From contig NZ_CP020472.1 of assembly GCF_002075795.1 (NCBI RefSeq), positions 3,145,001-3,209,000 of the forward strand: a stretch of DNA of 64,000 bases, given 5' to 3'. The stretch's first letter is position 1, and the number at the start of each line of letters is the position of its first letter. Position numbers and translations under genes: made by a program. The notes under the pieces were generated by a model. The model was not told where the DNA came from. It was given only the letters and a program-made list of their open reading frames with translations, and searched no databases. The DNA comes from Shewanella japonica (GTDB taxonomy: Bacteria > Pseudomonadota > Gammaproteobacteria > Enterobacterales > Shewanellaceae). Positions 37,185 to 47,938 of the stretch are shown here, piece by piece.

Positions 37185-40100
37185 CTAAGAATCAAGTTGA
37201 TTTAATTGCTCAATCATTTGCTTAGCTATTTCCATAGCCGTATCTAATTCATATTCGCTTAACTGCTTTTCTAATAATTTATAATTATGAAGTAATGGCT
37301 CGACATTCAAGCAATCACCGTGGTCGTCTAAATACTCAGTTGCTTCCATATCAAAGCTTTCAAGCATCGTAATCAGTGCTGATAAGGTTTTAATCGCTAA
37401 TGGTTTATCTAAGGTTAGACTATTTTGTTGAGCTGATAATGTCGGCATTGAGTTATTAATCTCTGTGCATACTTCACTAAGCGCTTTTTCCAATATAAGA
37501 ACAGTCTTAACATTACTCTCTGCTAACTCTTGCTCAAGCTTAGCGGCTAATTCTGCTACGTGTTCAGCGCCAATCATTCCTGCAACACCTTTTAAAGTGT
37601 GCACAAGTCGCATTGCTAACGTCTCATCGTTAATTGCTATCGCACGGGTGAAAGCCCCCACAAAACCCGATTGCCCAGCAACAAATTTTGCCAACAGTTT
37701 ACGGTAAAGCGCTACATCGCCTTGCGTTCTTTGCAGACCTTGCGCTGCATTTATCGATTTAAATTGATTAACAAAATCATGATCGTTATTTTTATCAAGT
37801 GTCAGGCTATTCACATCAACAGGATTTGCTGGTGATATCCATTTAGCCATTGTGATAAACATTGCTTCTACATCAATAGGTTTAGGGATATGATCATTCA
37901 TGCCAGAGGCTATGGCTTTTTCTCTATCGCCAGCCATAGCATTTGCAGTCATCGCAATTATCGGTAAATTAGCATTGTCAGGAATGGCTCGTAATTTTGA
38001 TGCCGCTGTATACCCATCCATTACAGGCATTTGGCAGTCCATTAGAATACCGTCAAAATTTTCTTTGGCTGCCAAATCCAGTGCTTCTTGCCCATTTTGA
38101 GCTAACGTGGTGATAATTTGTTTGCTGTTTAATAGTTCTTCAATCAATTCTTGATTCAAATCGTTATCTTCAGCGATTAACACACTGGCACCAGCCAAAT
38201 CAGTTAAAGCTTGTGTTAATTCGCTTTTAGAGGTGGTATCTGCGGCATAAGGGCTAGCATCTGACAGAACGTAAGATAAGGTTTTCACCAAATTAGTCTG
38301 AGTTTGTGGCTTAGTTAAAATACTATCAAAGTGCACATCAGATGCACTCATGAGTAAGTCTTCTTTGCCGTATGCAGTAATCATAATGAGCTTAGGCTTT
38401 ATCTCAGGCTCAAGCTCACCAATAAAGCGTGCGACATCTAAGCCACTGACTTCGGGCATTTGCCAATCGACGATCGCCACATCTGGCCGCTCACCTGCAT
38501 TAATTAAATCTATTGCTGCCTGGCCTGATTCAAGCGCTTTTACTTTCATGCCCGCTCTCATCAACAAGCTTGATAACACTTCACGGGCAGCTTGATTGTC
38601 ATCGACTAACAATACTGACTTCCCTGCAAAACTTACATGATGATTTGCATTTCGAGGAGAAGAGGCAATTGGGTTTAAATCAAAAGGAGTAGAAAGATTG
38701 AACGTACTCCCAACCCCTACTTCACTACTTAATGTGATGCTGCCGCCCATCAATTCAGCTAGATTTTTACATATGGCTAAACCTAAACCTGTGCCGCCAT
38801 ATTTTCGTGTTGTTGAAGCATCTGCTTGTGAAAAGGCATTAAATAATCTCGATTGCTGCTCAAGGCTCATACCAATACCAGAGTCTTTCACAGAGAATGT
38901 TAAATAAGCTTGAGTTGACGTGAGCTTGTCTAACATCACCGAGATAATGATATTGCCATTGTCTGTAAATTTAACTGCATTATTGGCTAAATTAATTAAT
39001 ACTTGGCCAACTCGTAAGGGATCGCCAAGTAAGTTTTCAGGGATCTTGTCATCAATATCAAATAGCAGCTCTAGTCCTTTCTCTGCCACCTTTATACCAA
39101 TTAAATTACTCACATTATTAAGTAAGTCATCAATACTTAGGTCAATATTTTCAATATCTAACTTGCCAGCTTCAATCTTAGAAAAATCAAGAATATCGTT
39201 AATAATGCCCAATAATGATTGGGCTGAGTTATTGGTTTTTTCAATATAGTTACGTTGCTGACGGGTTAACTCTGTTTCAAGCGCTAAGTGAGACATACCA
39301 ATAATCGCATTCATCGGCGTACGAATTTCATGACTCATGTTCGCTAAGAAATCACCTTTTGCTTTATTAGCATTGTCAGCCTCAGCAATGGCGTCCGCTA
39401 ACTCACGCTCCAATTCTTTTGCAGCGTTAACATTAATATGTACTCCACTAATACGTTCAGGCATGCCTTTGTCATCAAATTCTGACGTCTGACCGATACT
39501 TAAAATCCAGTCATAGCTACCGTCTTGTCGAAGCAACCTGAATTCCTGACGGACAATCTGATTTGGGTCGTGTTCAACAATGGATTTAGCGTCAAAAATA
39601 TCAGCTTCATCATCGGGGTGAACTAGCGATGCAAATGTATCTACACCATTTTTTAATGGCGACCATTTATCTTCGTTGGCGCAAACATCGAGTTGTCGAT
39701 ACCCCAGCATTTCGCTGTACATTCGATTAACGACAACACGATTTTGATTCGGATAAAAATCCCACATTCCCATCTGAGCACTTTTTGCTGCGACTTCAAG
39801 CTTCTCTTCTGAATCAAGTAATAAGTTTTCAGCTAATTTTTGTTCAGTAATATCAAATACTGTACCGTCGAAATAGCATTCTTGCTCATTATCAGTTAAT
39901 TCGAATTTCGCCATAATCTGGACATAACGTAACTCGCCAGAGCGATTCATAATCCGCATATCGAGTAATACTTTGCCGTTTTGTAATGCAGCTTCGCGAA
40001 CCTTTTCAAAAAAACCTTCGCCGTCGTTCCCTACTGCCAAATCAACGAAACGCCTTACAGGGTTCTTACCAATAAAGTCACTCACTGGATAACCGGTAAT

Positions 40101-41885
40101 ATGTTCAAAATTCGGGCTAATATAAAAAACGGTAAAGTTATTTTTCTTCAAATCGACGTAATTACAACGAAATACTGCTCCTTGTATATTCTCAACTAAG
40201 GTCTGATATTGCTGCTGATTCTTCAGCATTTCAGCCCTAACAGTCTCTTGTTCGTTGACATCGAGTATCGCTAAACGGATCTCAGCTAGACTCCCATCGG
40301 GATGAAACTCGGTTCGTACCGATAATGACACCGCTAACGCGCCACTTGAGTGAGTGTGTAAATACAATCTCGCATCTGAGGTACCTTCACCTTGTAATGC
40401 CGATTCAAAAATCTGTTTACCCTCACCATCATCTGTTGCTAATACATCCATCCATTGCAATGTCGCAAATGCTTCACGGTCATGACCGGTTATTTCAGCA
40501 AACTGCTTGTTATGCTTGGTAAAATTGCCATTTTTATCTAAGGTGGCATAAGCTACAGGCGAGTTTTCATATAAATCCCATAACCTATTTTCACGTTCTT
40601 GCAGATCTTTGGTTCTAATCGAAATGGTTTTTTCTAATTTTTCATTATTGATTTGCAATCGCTGCAATACATGACGACTCAGCCACAAACTGGCAGACGT
40701 GAGCAATAAACAGGACAAAGCAATAATACAAATTAGGGTAATAATGATATTTTTGAAATATTGAAAATTACTGCTCGCTTCGTCAATACTCATTTCTGTC
40801 ACAATGCCGAAACCGTATCGCTCACCCCACTTCCAGGCACCGATAACTTCGACACCTAAATAATTTCGATAACTTTTAAAAGAGTTACCGTTATTTTGCG
40901 AACTCACTTGCTCAGCAGCATAGGTTAAACGTCTTTCATTATGACTTTCGGCGGCGGGTTCATCTGGCGTTAACTCTCGCTGAGGGTTAGTGACATAAAG
41001 ATTAAGTACTGACATTTGACCAGGCTCTAATAACCCAAGCGAAACTAATCTATCTTCATGGCGACTGTGAGATAACATCCTGCCCTTGTGATCAACAAAG
41101 TATGACTCGCCAGTATCGCCCACAGCACCACTTTGGGTTAAGTTTGCGAACTCTAAATATGGATCAATTCGTAACGATAACACTGCTGTAATATCACCGT
41201 TATCTTGAATAATTGGGCTGAGTACAAACATGGTTGGAGTATCTGAACGGGTAATCCCCAAGGGATTTAACAAGGGAACATCTGAGCGCATTGGTGGGGT
41301 TATGACGACTTTACCGCTTATCGCTTCATTAAATAAATTAGGATAGATACGTTTTACAATGTTAGTTAAACCAAGGTTTGCATCTCGGCTAGACGCGAGA
41401 TTTTTACCATCTAAGCTAATAATAAAAAAACCTAATGAACCAAAAGAGTCACTGTAACGTTCATATGCATCCCTAGACCAAATTAAGTGCTCACTGTCTA
41501 GTAACTCTTCTTTATCTGCGCCAATATTTTCTAGTTTAATGGCTCGCTTTAATAACAAAGGGTTTGTCGCAACCGCATTTACACGATCTTCCCAACCTTT
41601 TACCCATGACGACAAAGCTGCATCCGTCGTTAAGGCTACAGACTCTAATGCTTCAGAGCTTTTTTCAATATCATGTTTATAAGCTATGTTAAGCCCGATG
41701 TTGGCAATCGTTGTCATTAAAGCCAAAAAACTACAGACGATTAAGCCAATATAAAGGCGGTTTTTGTCATTGGAAAAAAAACGCGTAATGTCTTCATTTG
41801 CTTCGGTGCGCAAACGTAAAAATAGCCAACCTAAGAAAATAAGTAATCCCACTGAAGCCAACATCAAAAACGCATTGATTTCCAT
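37185..41885 (-). CDS. Large hybrid sensor histidine kinase with receiver and Hpt domains
   Basis: 1566 residues. Two N-terminal membrane segments (about 8-24 and 47-70), then a dCache-like periplasmic sensor to about residue 370 closed by another membrane helix (about 378-402). About three PAS/PAC repeats follow ([20 protein letters not shown] and onward). Then come HisKA ([14 protein letters not shown], His about 849), HATPase_c ([22 protein letters not shown]), receiver 1 (Asp about 1138, [10 protein letters not shown]), receiver 2 (Asp about 1283, [10 protein letters not shown]) and Hpt ([13 protein letters not shown], His about 1428). All phosphotransfer residues are present. It can relay to the HD-GYP partner downstream. 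Confidence 0.95.
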   Translation of the reverse strand: MEINAFLMLASVGLLIFLGWLFLRLRTEANEDITRFFSNDKNRLYIGLIVCSFLALMTTIANIGLNIAYKHDIEKSSEALESVALTTDAALSSWVKGWEDRVNAVATNPLLLKRAIKLENIGADKEELLDSEHLIWSRDAYERYSDSFGSLGFFIISLDGKNLASSRDANLGLTNIVKRIYPNLFNEAISGKVVITPPMRSDVPLLNPLGITRSDTPTMFVLSPIIQDNGDITAVLSLRIDPYLEFANLTQSGAVGDTGESYFVDHKGRMLSHSRHEDRLVSLGLLEPGQMSVLNLYVTNPQRELTPDEPAAESHNERRLTYAAEQVSSQNNGNSFKSYRNYLGVEVIGAWKWGERYGFGIVTEMSIDEASSNFQYFKNIIITLICIIALSCLLLTSASLWLSRHVLQRLQINNEKLEKTISIRTKDLQERENRLWDLYENSPVAYATLDKNGNFTKHNKQFAEITGHDREAFATLQWMDVLATDDGEGKQIFESALQGEGTSDARLYLHTHSSGALAVSLSVRTEFHPDGSLAEIRLAILDVNEQETVRAEMLKNQQQYQTLVENIQGAVFRCNYVDLKKNNFTVFYISPNFEHITGYPVSDFIGKNPVRRFVDLAVGNDGEGFFEKVREAALQNGKVLLDMRIMNRSGELRYVQIMAKFELTDNEQECYFDGTVFDITEQKLAENLLLDSEEKLEVAAKSAQMGMWDFYPNQNRVVVNRMYSEMLGYRQLDVCANEDKWSPLKNGVDTFASLVHPDDEADIFDAKSIVEHDPNQIVRQEFRLLRQDGSYDWILSIGQTSEFDDKGMPERISGVHINVNAAKELERELADAIAEADNANKAKGDFLANMSHEIRTPMNAIIGMSHLALETELTRQQRNYIEKTNNSAQSLLGIINDILDFSKIEAGKLDIENIDLSIDDLLNNVSNLIGIKVAEKGLELLFDIDDKIPENLLGDPLRVGQVLINLANNAVKFTDNGNIIISVMLDKLTSTQAYLTFSVKDSGIGMSLEQQSRLFNAFSQADASTTRKYGGTGLGLAICKNLAELMGGSITLSSEVGVGSTFNLSTPFDLNPIASSPRNANHHVSFAGKSVLLVDDNQAAREVLSSLLMRAGMKVKALESGQAAIDLINAGERPDVAIVDWQMPEVSGLDVARFIGELEPEIKPKLIMITAYGKEDLLMSASDVHFDSILTKPQTQTNLVKTLSYVLSDASPYAADTTSKSELTQALTDLAGASVLIAEDNDLNQELIEELLNSKQIITTLAQNGQEALDLAAKENFDGILMDCQMPVMDGYTAASKLRAIPDNANLPIIAMTANAMAGDREKAIASGMNDHIPKPIDVEAMFITMAKWISPANPVDVNSLTLDKNNDHDFVNQFKSINAAQGLQRTQGDVALYRKLLAKFVAGQSGFVGAFTRAIAINDETLAMRLVHTLKGVAGMIGAEHVAELAAKLEQELAESNVKTVLILEKALSEVCTEINNSMPTLSAQQNSLTLDKPLAIKTLSALITMLESFDMEATEYLDDHGDCLNVEPLLHNYKLLEKQLSEYELDTAMEIAKQMIEQLNQLDS

Positions 41886-41933
41886 AACCTTCCTTATTTC
41901 GGGCGCAAACCCTGAATCTACATAATGACTTAA

Positions 41934-43529
41934 TTACTCATGCGGGAGATACACTGACACACTAGTCGTTTGGTTTGTATCATCAACATCTAATGCCACT
42001 TTACCTTGCTGAGCCTCGGCAAGTAATTTTGCTGAATATGTCCCAATTCCTGTGCCATCGCTTTTGCCAGCTGAAACATACTTTTGCCAAAAATGTTGTC
42101 GGATATCTTCATCCACAACACCAATATTTTGAATACTCACTTTTAAGAATGCTTGTTTGGTTTCAGGCTCTTGCTCACGTTGTAGCATCACCGAAACTCG
42201 TGTTTTACTTGGCGCAGCTTCACATGCATTCTTTAATAAATTGAATAACATGGAATAACTTAAACTTTCATCACCCATTGCAAAGTAATCTTCATCACCG
42301 TCTTCTTCGCAATCAAGATAGATAAGCAAGTGCTTAACCTGAAATGTTTTCTTTAACACAGCAATGATTTTTTGGATAAGGGCAAGTATAGAGAATCGTT
42401 TAGGGCTTAACACAAAACGCCCCGTTTCAATTTTATACAGTTCACTGGACATATTAATCATGTTCAACAACTGAAATGTCATGTCCTCTGCAATCGTCGC
42501 ATTTTCAGCGTTATTTTTAGAAATATGTGGGTCTGACTTAATTTGCTCAATCAATGCCATTAACCCTGCAATAGGCCCCTTTAAATCATGCTGTAAAACT
42601 TGCTGTACTTCTTGTTTGAGTTTTTCATTTGCCACTAAACTGTCGAAATCTGATTGCAAATTCTTATGCATAGTCACATAAGCCATCAGATTCCGTACTC
42701 TTAATTTGAGTAGTTCGGGTTGTATTGGTTTACTGATATAGTCAACCGCCCCACCATCAAGTCCTTGCAGTTGATACTTATCTTCTGTGAGTGCGGTGAC
42801 AAAAATGACGGGAATATGCTCCGACAATGGATGTTTTCGAAGTTGCTTTAACACCTCAAAGCCATCCATATCTGGCATCATAATATCTAATAAAATAATA
42901 TCTGGAGGCGTGTCAGACTGAGCGATTTCAAGCGCCTTCGCCCCTTGTTTAGCCAGTTTAACTTGGTACTCGTCTTTTAATAATCCACCTAATAAGGTTA
43001 AGTTATCGGCAGTATCATCAACAATAAGTACTGATGATTTTTGATGTTTATCTTGCTTAGTAAGATTGAGGGCTATATCACTTTCTGCATCTGATTGCTC
43101 ACTCGTCGATGTTGCCTCTTGTGCTACAACACCAGCTTTATTACTCACAAAACCTTGTAAGCATTGAGTGACCCTTTGTTGCAATATCATGCTGTTAAAT
43201 GGTTTGATGACAATATCAGTCACACCTTCTGCGATGGCCTGACTGACGCGTTCTCTGGCTGCTTCTGCCGTGATCATTAAAAAAGGGATATATTGAAATT
43301 TTGGTGTACTTCGAACCACACAGAGTAATTCAATTCCAGACATGACCGGCATGTTCCAATCAGAAATAATAAGGTCAACATGGGTGTTTTTAAGTATGTG
43401 TAGTGCCTTAGCGCCATTTTCAGCTTGATAAATTTGGCCAACACCAAAGCGACGTAATTGATCAGAACTAATTTTGCGAATGGCGTCCATATCATCCACT
43501 ATTAACACGGTTTTCTTCGCTAATTCCAT
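41934..43529 (-). CDS. REC-REC-histidine kinase signalling protein
   Basis: 531 residues. Two receiver domains in a row: Asp about 57 in LIISDWNMPVMSG and Asp about 211 in ILLDIMMPDMDG. A kinase core follows, with H-box LQHDLKGPIAG (His about 313) and an ATPase domain (NLLKNACEAAPS, GTGIGTYSAKLLAE). There is no membrane segment, so it is cytoplasmic and fed by another kinase. It comes 48 bases before the hybrid kinase gene on the same strand. The three signalling genes form one unit without any DNA-binding output, pointing to control by cyclic di-GMP or by protein interaction. Confidence 0.93.
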   Translation of the reverse strand: MELAKKTVLIVDDMDAIRKISSDQLRRFGVGQIYQAENGAKALHILKNTHVDLIISDWNMPVMSGIELLCVVRSTPKFQYIPFLMITAEAARERVSQAIAEGVTDIVIKPFNSMILQQRVTQCLQGFVSNKAGVVAQEATSTSEQSDAESDIALNLTKQDKHQKSSVLIVDDTADNLTLLGGLLKDEYQVKLAKQGAKALEIAQSDTPPDIILLDIMMPDMDGFEVLKQLRKHPLSEHIPVIFVTALTEDKYQLQGLDGGAVDYISKPIQPELLKLRVRNLMAYVTMHKNLQSDFDSLVANEKLKQEVQQVLQHDLKGPIAGLMALIEQIKSDPHISKNNAENATIAEDMTFQLLNMINMSSELYKIETGRFVLSPKRFSILALIQKIIAVLKKTFQVKHLLIYLDCEEDGDEDYFAMGDESLSYSMLFNLLKNACEAAPSKTRVSVMLQREQEPETKQAFLKVSIQNIGVVDEDIRQHFWQKYVSAGKSDGTGIGTYSAKLLAEAQQGKVALDVDDTNQTTSVSVYLPHE

Positions 43530-43590
43530 GAAACCTCTTCTATCTGAACCAAGCCACCAAACTGAAAGATAACGCTTTATTCGTTCGCCA

Positions 43591-44250
43591 TTAAGAGTCT
43601 GTTTGTGACATTTTTGCCCCGACTAAACTTGCCACAATAATAGCCATATAAAATTGCCCACAAATCGCCTCTGAAAAAGCAAAAAAGCGAGCAATGGGCA
43701 TATTTGGAGAAATCTCACCATAACCTACGGTCGTGAGGGTGATATAGCTGTAATAGATTGCCGTCGAAAAATTATCAGTCCATTTCTGCACTTCAATGCC
43801 ATTAAAAGCGGGGCCAAATATCTCAATCAATAGTAAATATATAAAAGCCCAAATTAGCCCTAATAGTAAAAATATACAGATAGAACCTATAATCTGATTC
43901 GTGGATATTTTGCCGCTGAACAATACTTGTTTTGCTGCGCGATAGGTTGCAACGACGAGAAAGGCCAAAATTGTTAATAAGCCAACAATATCAAGGTTAA
44001 GTAATTCAAAAACCGAGCCAATACTGGCAAATAACAACGTCGTGATCATTAAGCCAAAGGTTGATCGAATCCAGCGTTTATTCTCGCCTAGACCGATAAC
44101 AGCAATAGACAAGCTCATGACTGTGGTACCAACAATAATCATTTGCCCAGCTTCAAAAAACTGCTCAACCAAAGCTGCACTTAACAGCACTAATATTAAC
44201 GAGCCAAGAAGGTAAATAAAGTTATCTTCTTGGGACATATGTTTATTCAT
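43591..44250 (-). CDS. Potassium-channel-like membrane protein
   Basis: 219 residues with about six hydrophobic segments. Near the C-terminus a pore region reads FSTAIYYSYITLTTVGYGEISPNMPIARF, with the selectivity filter TVGYG, followed by a last helix. It is a two-pore-helix ion channel of the Ion_trans_2 type with extra N-terminal helices and no cytoplasmic RCK domain. The start is M1 or the ATG four codons later (MSQEDNF). It lies 12 bases after the AI-2E family gene and 61 bases before the REC-REC kinase, so these may share a transcript. Confidence 0.9.
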   Translation of the reverse strand: MNKHMSQEDNFIYLLGSLILVLLSAALVEQFFEAGQMIIVGTTVMSLSIAVIGLGENKRWIRSTFGLMITTLLFASIGSVFELLNLDIVGLLTILAFLVVATYRAAKQVLFSGKISTNQIIGSICIFLLLGLIWAFIYLLLIEIFGPAFNGIEVQKWTDNFSTAIYYSYITLTTVGYGEISPNMPIARFFAFSEAICGQFYMAIIVASLVGAKMSQTDS

Positions 44251-44262
44251 TAAGCTTTACCT

Positions 44263-45375
44263 TTACTCTTTTTCTGCATCTGGTAACACAGATTCACTAT
44301 CAAGCTCAGCCGTTTCAACCACAAGCCAAGCTGAGAAAAGTTTGTAACTCAATGCAAGTACAACGGCTCCAACAAATAAGCCAACAATGCCAGATAGAAT
44401 CATCCCACCAATTGCACCTAGCAATATCACTAACATAGGAATATCAACACCGCGCCCCATTAACATAGGTTTTAAAAATGCGTCACTGGCACTCACCAAA
44501 ATACTCCAAATCATGAACATAATGGCTACCGTTGAAGATTCCACGGTAAATACATACGCAATAATGGGGCCCAAAATTAAAATAGGCGGCAGCTGAATAA
44601 TGGCTAAAATAAGAACCAGTAACATCCAAATACCCGTACCCGGTACACCAGCTAAACCTAAACCAATACCCGCTAAAATGGATTGAATAAATGCCACGCC
44701 AATAACGCCTTGCACCACACTACGAACCGTAGCGACTGCAAGTTCAGAAAACTCTTCACCATGTTTACCAGCAAGCCTTACCGAAACCTTATGAAACATC
44801 TGGTTTGAGCCTTGGGCCCGAGACATGAATACACCTGCAATAATGATCGAAATCAGAAACTGTAAGACGGTCATCCCAAAACTGCCGAATATACTTGCAG
44901 CCTTAGACGAGAACCCTTTGATTTCATCAGCATAGGTTCTGACAACTTTTTCTAAGTCAGAAGAAACCGAAGACCAAAAGTTGTACAGCTTTTCACCTAC
45001 TAGCGGTAAATCAGCTACAGATTCTTTGGGCGCAGGAATCACTAAAGTACCGTCATGGACTTCAGCGATAAAATCTTGAGTGCCTGACACTATCGCGCCA
45101 GAAAAAAGGAAAGTCGGAACTAGTAGTAATGACAGAGCAAGTAACGTGACCAGCAAGCTAGATTTACCCACTGATAGTTTTACTTTTTTACTGAGTAATA
45201 TCACCACTGGATAGAGTGCAATAGCTATAATACCACCCCATAGAATCGGCATGATAAACGGCTGAATAATTTTAAAACACCAAATCACCATGATGAAAAT
45301 TAGCGCAATTTTAATCGCAGCATCAACAGCAGCATGAGTAAACTCAGATGCAGTTGTTATTTTTTTCTCACTCAT
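44263..45375 (-). CDS. AI-2E family (PerM-like) transporter
   Basis: 370 residues with about eight membrane helices in the pattern of PF01594: N-terminal pair (IALIFIMVIWCFKIIQPFIMPILWGGIIAIALY), a large loop (about 90-160), then the C-terminal helices with GxGLGLAGVPGTGIWMLLVLILAIIQLPP. Family members export AI-2 or act as Na+/H+ antiporters; the substrate here cannot be told. It heads the transporter-channel-signalling run. Confidence 0.92.
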   Translation of the reverse strand: MSEKKITTASEFTHAAVDAAIKIALIFIMVIWCFKIIQPFIMPILWGGIIAIALYPVVILLSKKVKLSVGKSSLLVTLLALSLLLVPTFLFSGAIVSGTQDFIAEVHDGTLVIPAPKESVADLPLVGEKLYNFWSSVSSDLEKVVRTYADEIKGFSSKAASIFGSFGMTVLQFLISIIIAGVFMSRAQGSNQMFHKVSVRLAGKHGEEFSELAVATVRSVVQGVIGVAFIQSILAGIGLGLAGVPGTGIWMLLVLILAIIQLPPILILGPIIAYVFTVESSTVAIMFMIWSILVSASDAFLKPMLMGRGVDIPMLVILLGAIGGMILSGIVGLFVGAVVLALSYKLFSAWLVVETAELDSESVLPDAEKE

Positions 45376-45713
45376 AAGTTGTCTTTCCCTGCTTTATTGG
45401 CAATCCATTTATCAATATTGAACGAAACCATGAATCGACATAGTGTCGTTAACTTGTTTAAACAAAAGTCATTTATGTTTCATTTGCTATTAAAATATAG
45501 CGTAAGTTATATAAGATTACACTGAGTTAAAAATAAAAATATTAATTCGCTATTATTTTTTTATTAACTGGTTTTTCTCGCTAAACACAGGGGCATATTT
45601 AATATAAAACTGAGATTAATCAGTCATATGTGATAGCGACAATTGTCATGCCCCCAGCGAAGCAAACACGACTATCAGTAATTCAAACGCAACATGAATA
45701 TAATTGAAGTTAA
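45376..45713. other. A+T-rich intergenic stretch
   Basis: About 340 bases between the AI-2E family gene and the AraC gene. It should hold the promoter of the signalling run. No gene or clear repeat is seen. Confidence 0.45.
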
Positions 45714-46778
45714 TTAAGATAAGTTCTTTCTGAATTCACGTGGTGAAACGCCAGCTAAACGTTTAAACGCACGCGAAAAATGGGCGACATCAGCATACCC
45801 TAATGCGGATGAAATTTGAGTAACGGGTACACTAGGATCATTTAACATCAACTTTGCTTGTTCAAAGCAAATGCCTTCAATCACTTTGCTGTAACTCAAT
45901 CCTTCTTCTGTGAGGCGGCGCTGTAAAGTGCGTACACTGAGTCCTAATAAATCCGCTGCGGTGGTAATTGAAATTCGTCCCATGCTCAAATAAGGCGTGA
46001 GAGCATGAGTAAAGCTATCAATAAATCGCTCAGGCCCCTCAATTACAGCTTGCGGGGGTTGGCTCCAGCCTTTTTTATACTCAACGCTTTGCGACAAAGC
46101 TTCGGCAGAAATGCTCACAGCAGTGACACTGCGTGCATAATAAATTTGTGACTTACTGACCTTTAATTCACTTAAGTAATCCACTTCGCTTGGAGACTGC
46201 AGAGCAATCTCATCAGGTGACCACTGGCTCTGAGTTAACACCCTAATTAGCTCAAGCATCATAGTTACCGCAAACAGTTCTGCAAGATTGGCATCAAAAG
46301 AATGTTTAATATTTCGATATCGTGCGAACCACACTTTGTTAACCGAGGTTTTAAGCTGAATATTGGTCTGTTTTGATTCACTGTTTACAAGGTGGGTAAA
46401 CTCAAGCAATGCGTCTCTTACCGTGCCATTTAATGCCATTTTAGCAAGATGCTGCGGCACAAAAATACTTCTCGCTACTTGCTCTAACCAATTGGCAAAA
46501 CGCTTAGAGTTCAGCTTGCGATACATGATTGCCAGTAATTTTTGCAGTGCCGCTTCTGAAAGGTATTCAGGTTTAGAGGAAAGTACAGTATCTGGCAGGC
46601 CAGCTTCTTTCAGAACAGGGTATATATTATTTTCAAAGTCTTTAAGTCTAGCGATGAAAGGAACAAAGTATTCGGCACGTAATAGCGGAATATAATGGTT
46701 CTCTTCCAGTGTTTTTTTAGATTCAGCTTGTACTGCATGTTGAGTTTTGTTTTTTGCGTTACTTTGGGTTTCAGTCAT
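45714..46778 (-). CDS. AraC-family transcriptional regulator
   Basis: 354 residues. The N-terminal two thirds resemble the arabinose-binding-like domain of the OruR/ArgR-type AraC proteins. The C-terminal AraC domain has both helix-turn-helix units (AADLLGLSVRTLQRRLTEEGLSY and VTQISSALGYADVAHFSRAFKRLAGVSPREF). It lies downstream of the efflux pair on the same strand, separated by 110 bases, and may regulate it. Confidence 0.93.
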   Translation of the reverse strand: MTETQSNAKNKTQHAVQAESKKTLEENHYIPLLRAEYFVPFIARLKDFENNIYPVLKEAGLPDTVLSSKPEYLSEAALQKLLAIMYRKLNSKRFANWLEQVARSIFVPQHLAKMALNGTVRDALLEFTHLVNSESKQTNIQLKTSVNKVWFARYRNIKHSFDANLAELFAVTMMLELIRVLTQSQWSPDEIALQSPSEVDYLSELKVSKSQIYYARSVTAVSISAEALSQSVEYKKGWSQPPQAVIEGPERFIDSFTHALTPYLSMGRISITTAADLLGLSVRTLQRRLTEEGLSYSKVIEGICFEQAKLMLNDPSVPVTQISSALGYADVAHFSRAFKRLAGVSPREFRKNLS

Positions 46779-46888
46779 GATGTGATTACCTTTAACGCCT
46801 AGATACTGTTTAAAAAAGCTGCCTATACCTGTTGTTTAAATCAATTTAAATTTCGCCTGCTGTCACTCAAGATTTATCTGTTTACTCA

Positions 46889-47938
46889 TCAAACAGCGGT
46901 TCTTTTTTGTAAAAAGCGCCAATTTCTCGTTTCTAAAAAGAAAGAAGCAACAACCATATACACCCCGACAATAAATAGTTGAGCAATACGAATATAGAAA
47001 TTCGTCGCCACATCAGCGTCTGTGGATGATGCCGTAGAGCCAACAACAACTAACAGCGCCGAGAAAATACCCGCAAAAATGGGGGCCTTAACAGGATCTG
47101 CATAAATTTTTTGACTAAATATTAAGGCACACATCATGGCTAGGCCGATATAAAAAACAAGTTCAGGTACAATCACTAGCATGTTATAAAACACTATCGC
47201 TAATACCCCGCCTATCCCATTGGTAATCAATAAGAAAAGGCTCACTTTTACACTTTTACTTCCGGCAGATTGTAACGATAAAATAGCAATAAATATCATC
47301 GTTAGTAAGGCGCCTGTTATCTCAAACAAAAAGAAGAAAGTAATAACAGGAAACGCAATAATCAGCGCTCTCACCGATTCATATAAGCGCTCATCTGTTG
47401 TCAGTCCAGCTTCAATATGAGATTCACGATTGGGCGATAAGTCAGGTAGTAAAATATGTAATAAGGCAAATATTAATACCGACACGACACCAGAAAAACT
47501 CAAACCCACACCGACAAAAATGGCGGCTCCAGGATGTAAAATCCCTAAATATGGCAAAACTAACGTAGAAATAATTAAGATAGTGGCAAAAAAATTCCAC
47601 TTGGGATCGGAGAACAAATAATAAGCCCACAGCATCAACACGGCCAGCAAAGGTAATAGCACGAGCGGGTATTGCACTGGGCCAAAACTGACCAACCAAG
47701 CAATACCGATAGTCACGACCATTGAAATCAACAATTCATAAACGGTTTGAATTGTTGGCTCGACTCTATCAACAAGAAACTTAGCCACAAATACCGGCAC
47801 GATAAACGCTAATTGCCAAGCAAACACCGCCGAAATACCAACTGCGAGTCCAATACCTAGAGTGAAGCGCAATACACGTCGTGTATATATTGCTTCTTCT
47901 AATTCAGGATCAGGTGTCGCTACCGCCTTATCTGACAT
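46889..47938 (-). CDS. DUF2955-type inner-membrane protein (FUSC-like)
   Basis: 349 residues with about ten membrane helices in two groups, typical of the DUF2955/fusaric-acid-resistance-like permeases that pair with HlyD adaptors. The start is taken at MSDKAVATPDPELEEA (47938), which overlaps the end of the HlyD gene by 11 bases; a start 13 codons upstream lies deeper in that gene. It probably forms an efflux system for aromatic or lipophilic compounds with the upstream adaptor and an outer-membrane channel encoded elsewhere. Confidence 0.85.
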   Translation of the reverse strand: MSDKAVATPDPELEEAIYTRRVLRFTLGIGLAVGISAVFAWQLAFIVPVFVAKFLVDRVEPTIQTVYELLISMVVTIGIAWLVSFGPVQYPLVLLPLLAVLMLWAYYLFSDPKWNFFATILIISTLVLPYLGILHPGAAIFVGVGLSFSGVVSVLIFALLHILLPDLSPNRESHIEAGLTTDERLYESVRALIIAFPVITFFFLFEITGALLTMIFIAILSLQSAGSKSVKVSLFLLITNGIGGVLAIVFYNMLVIVPELVFYIGLAMMCALIFSQKIYADPVKAPIFAGIFSALLVVVGSTASSTDADVATNFYIRIAQLFIVGVYMVVASFFLETRNWRFLQKRTAV

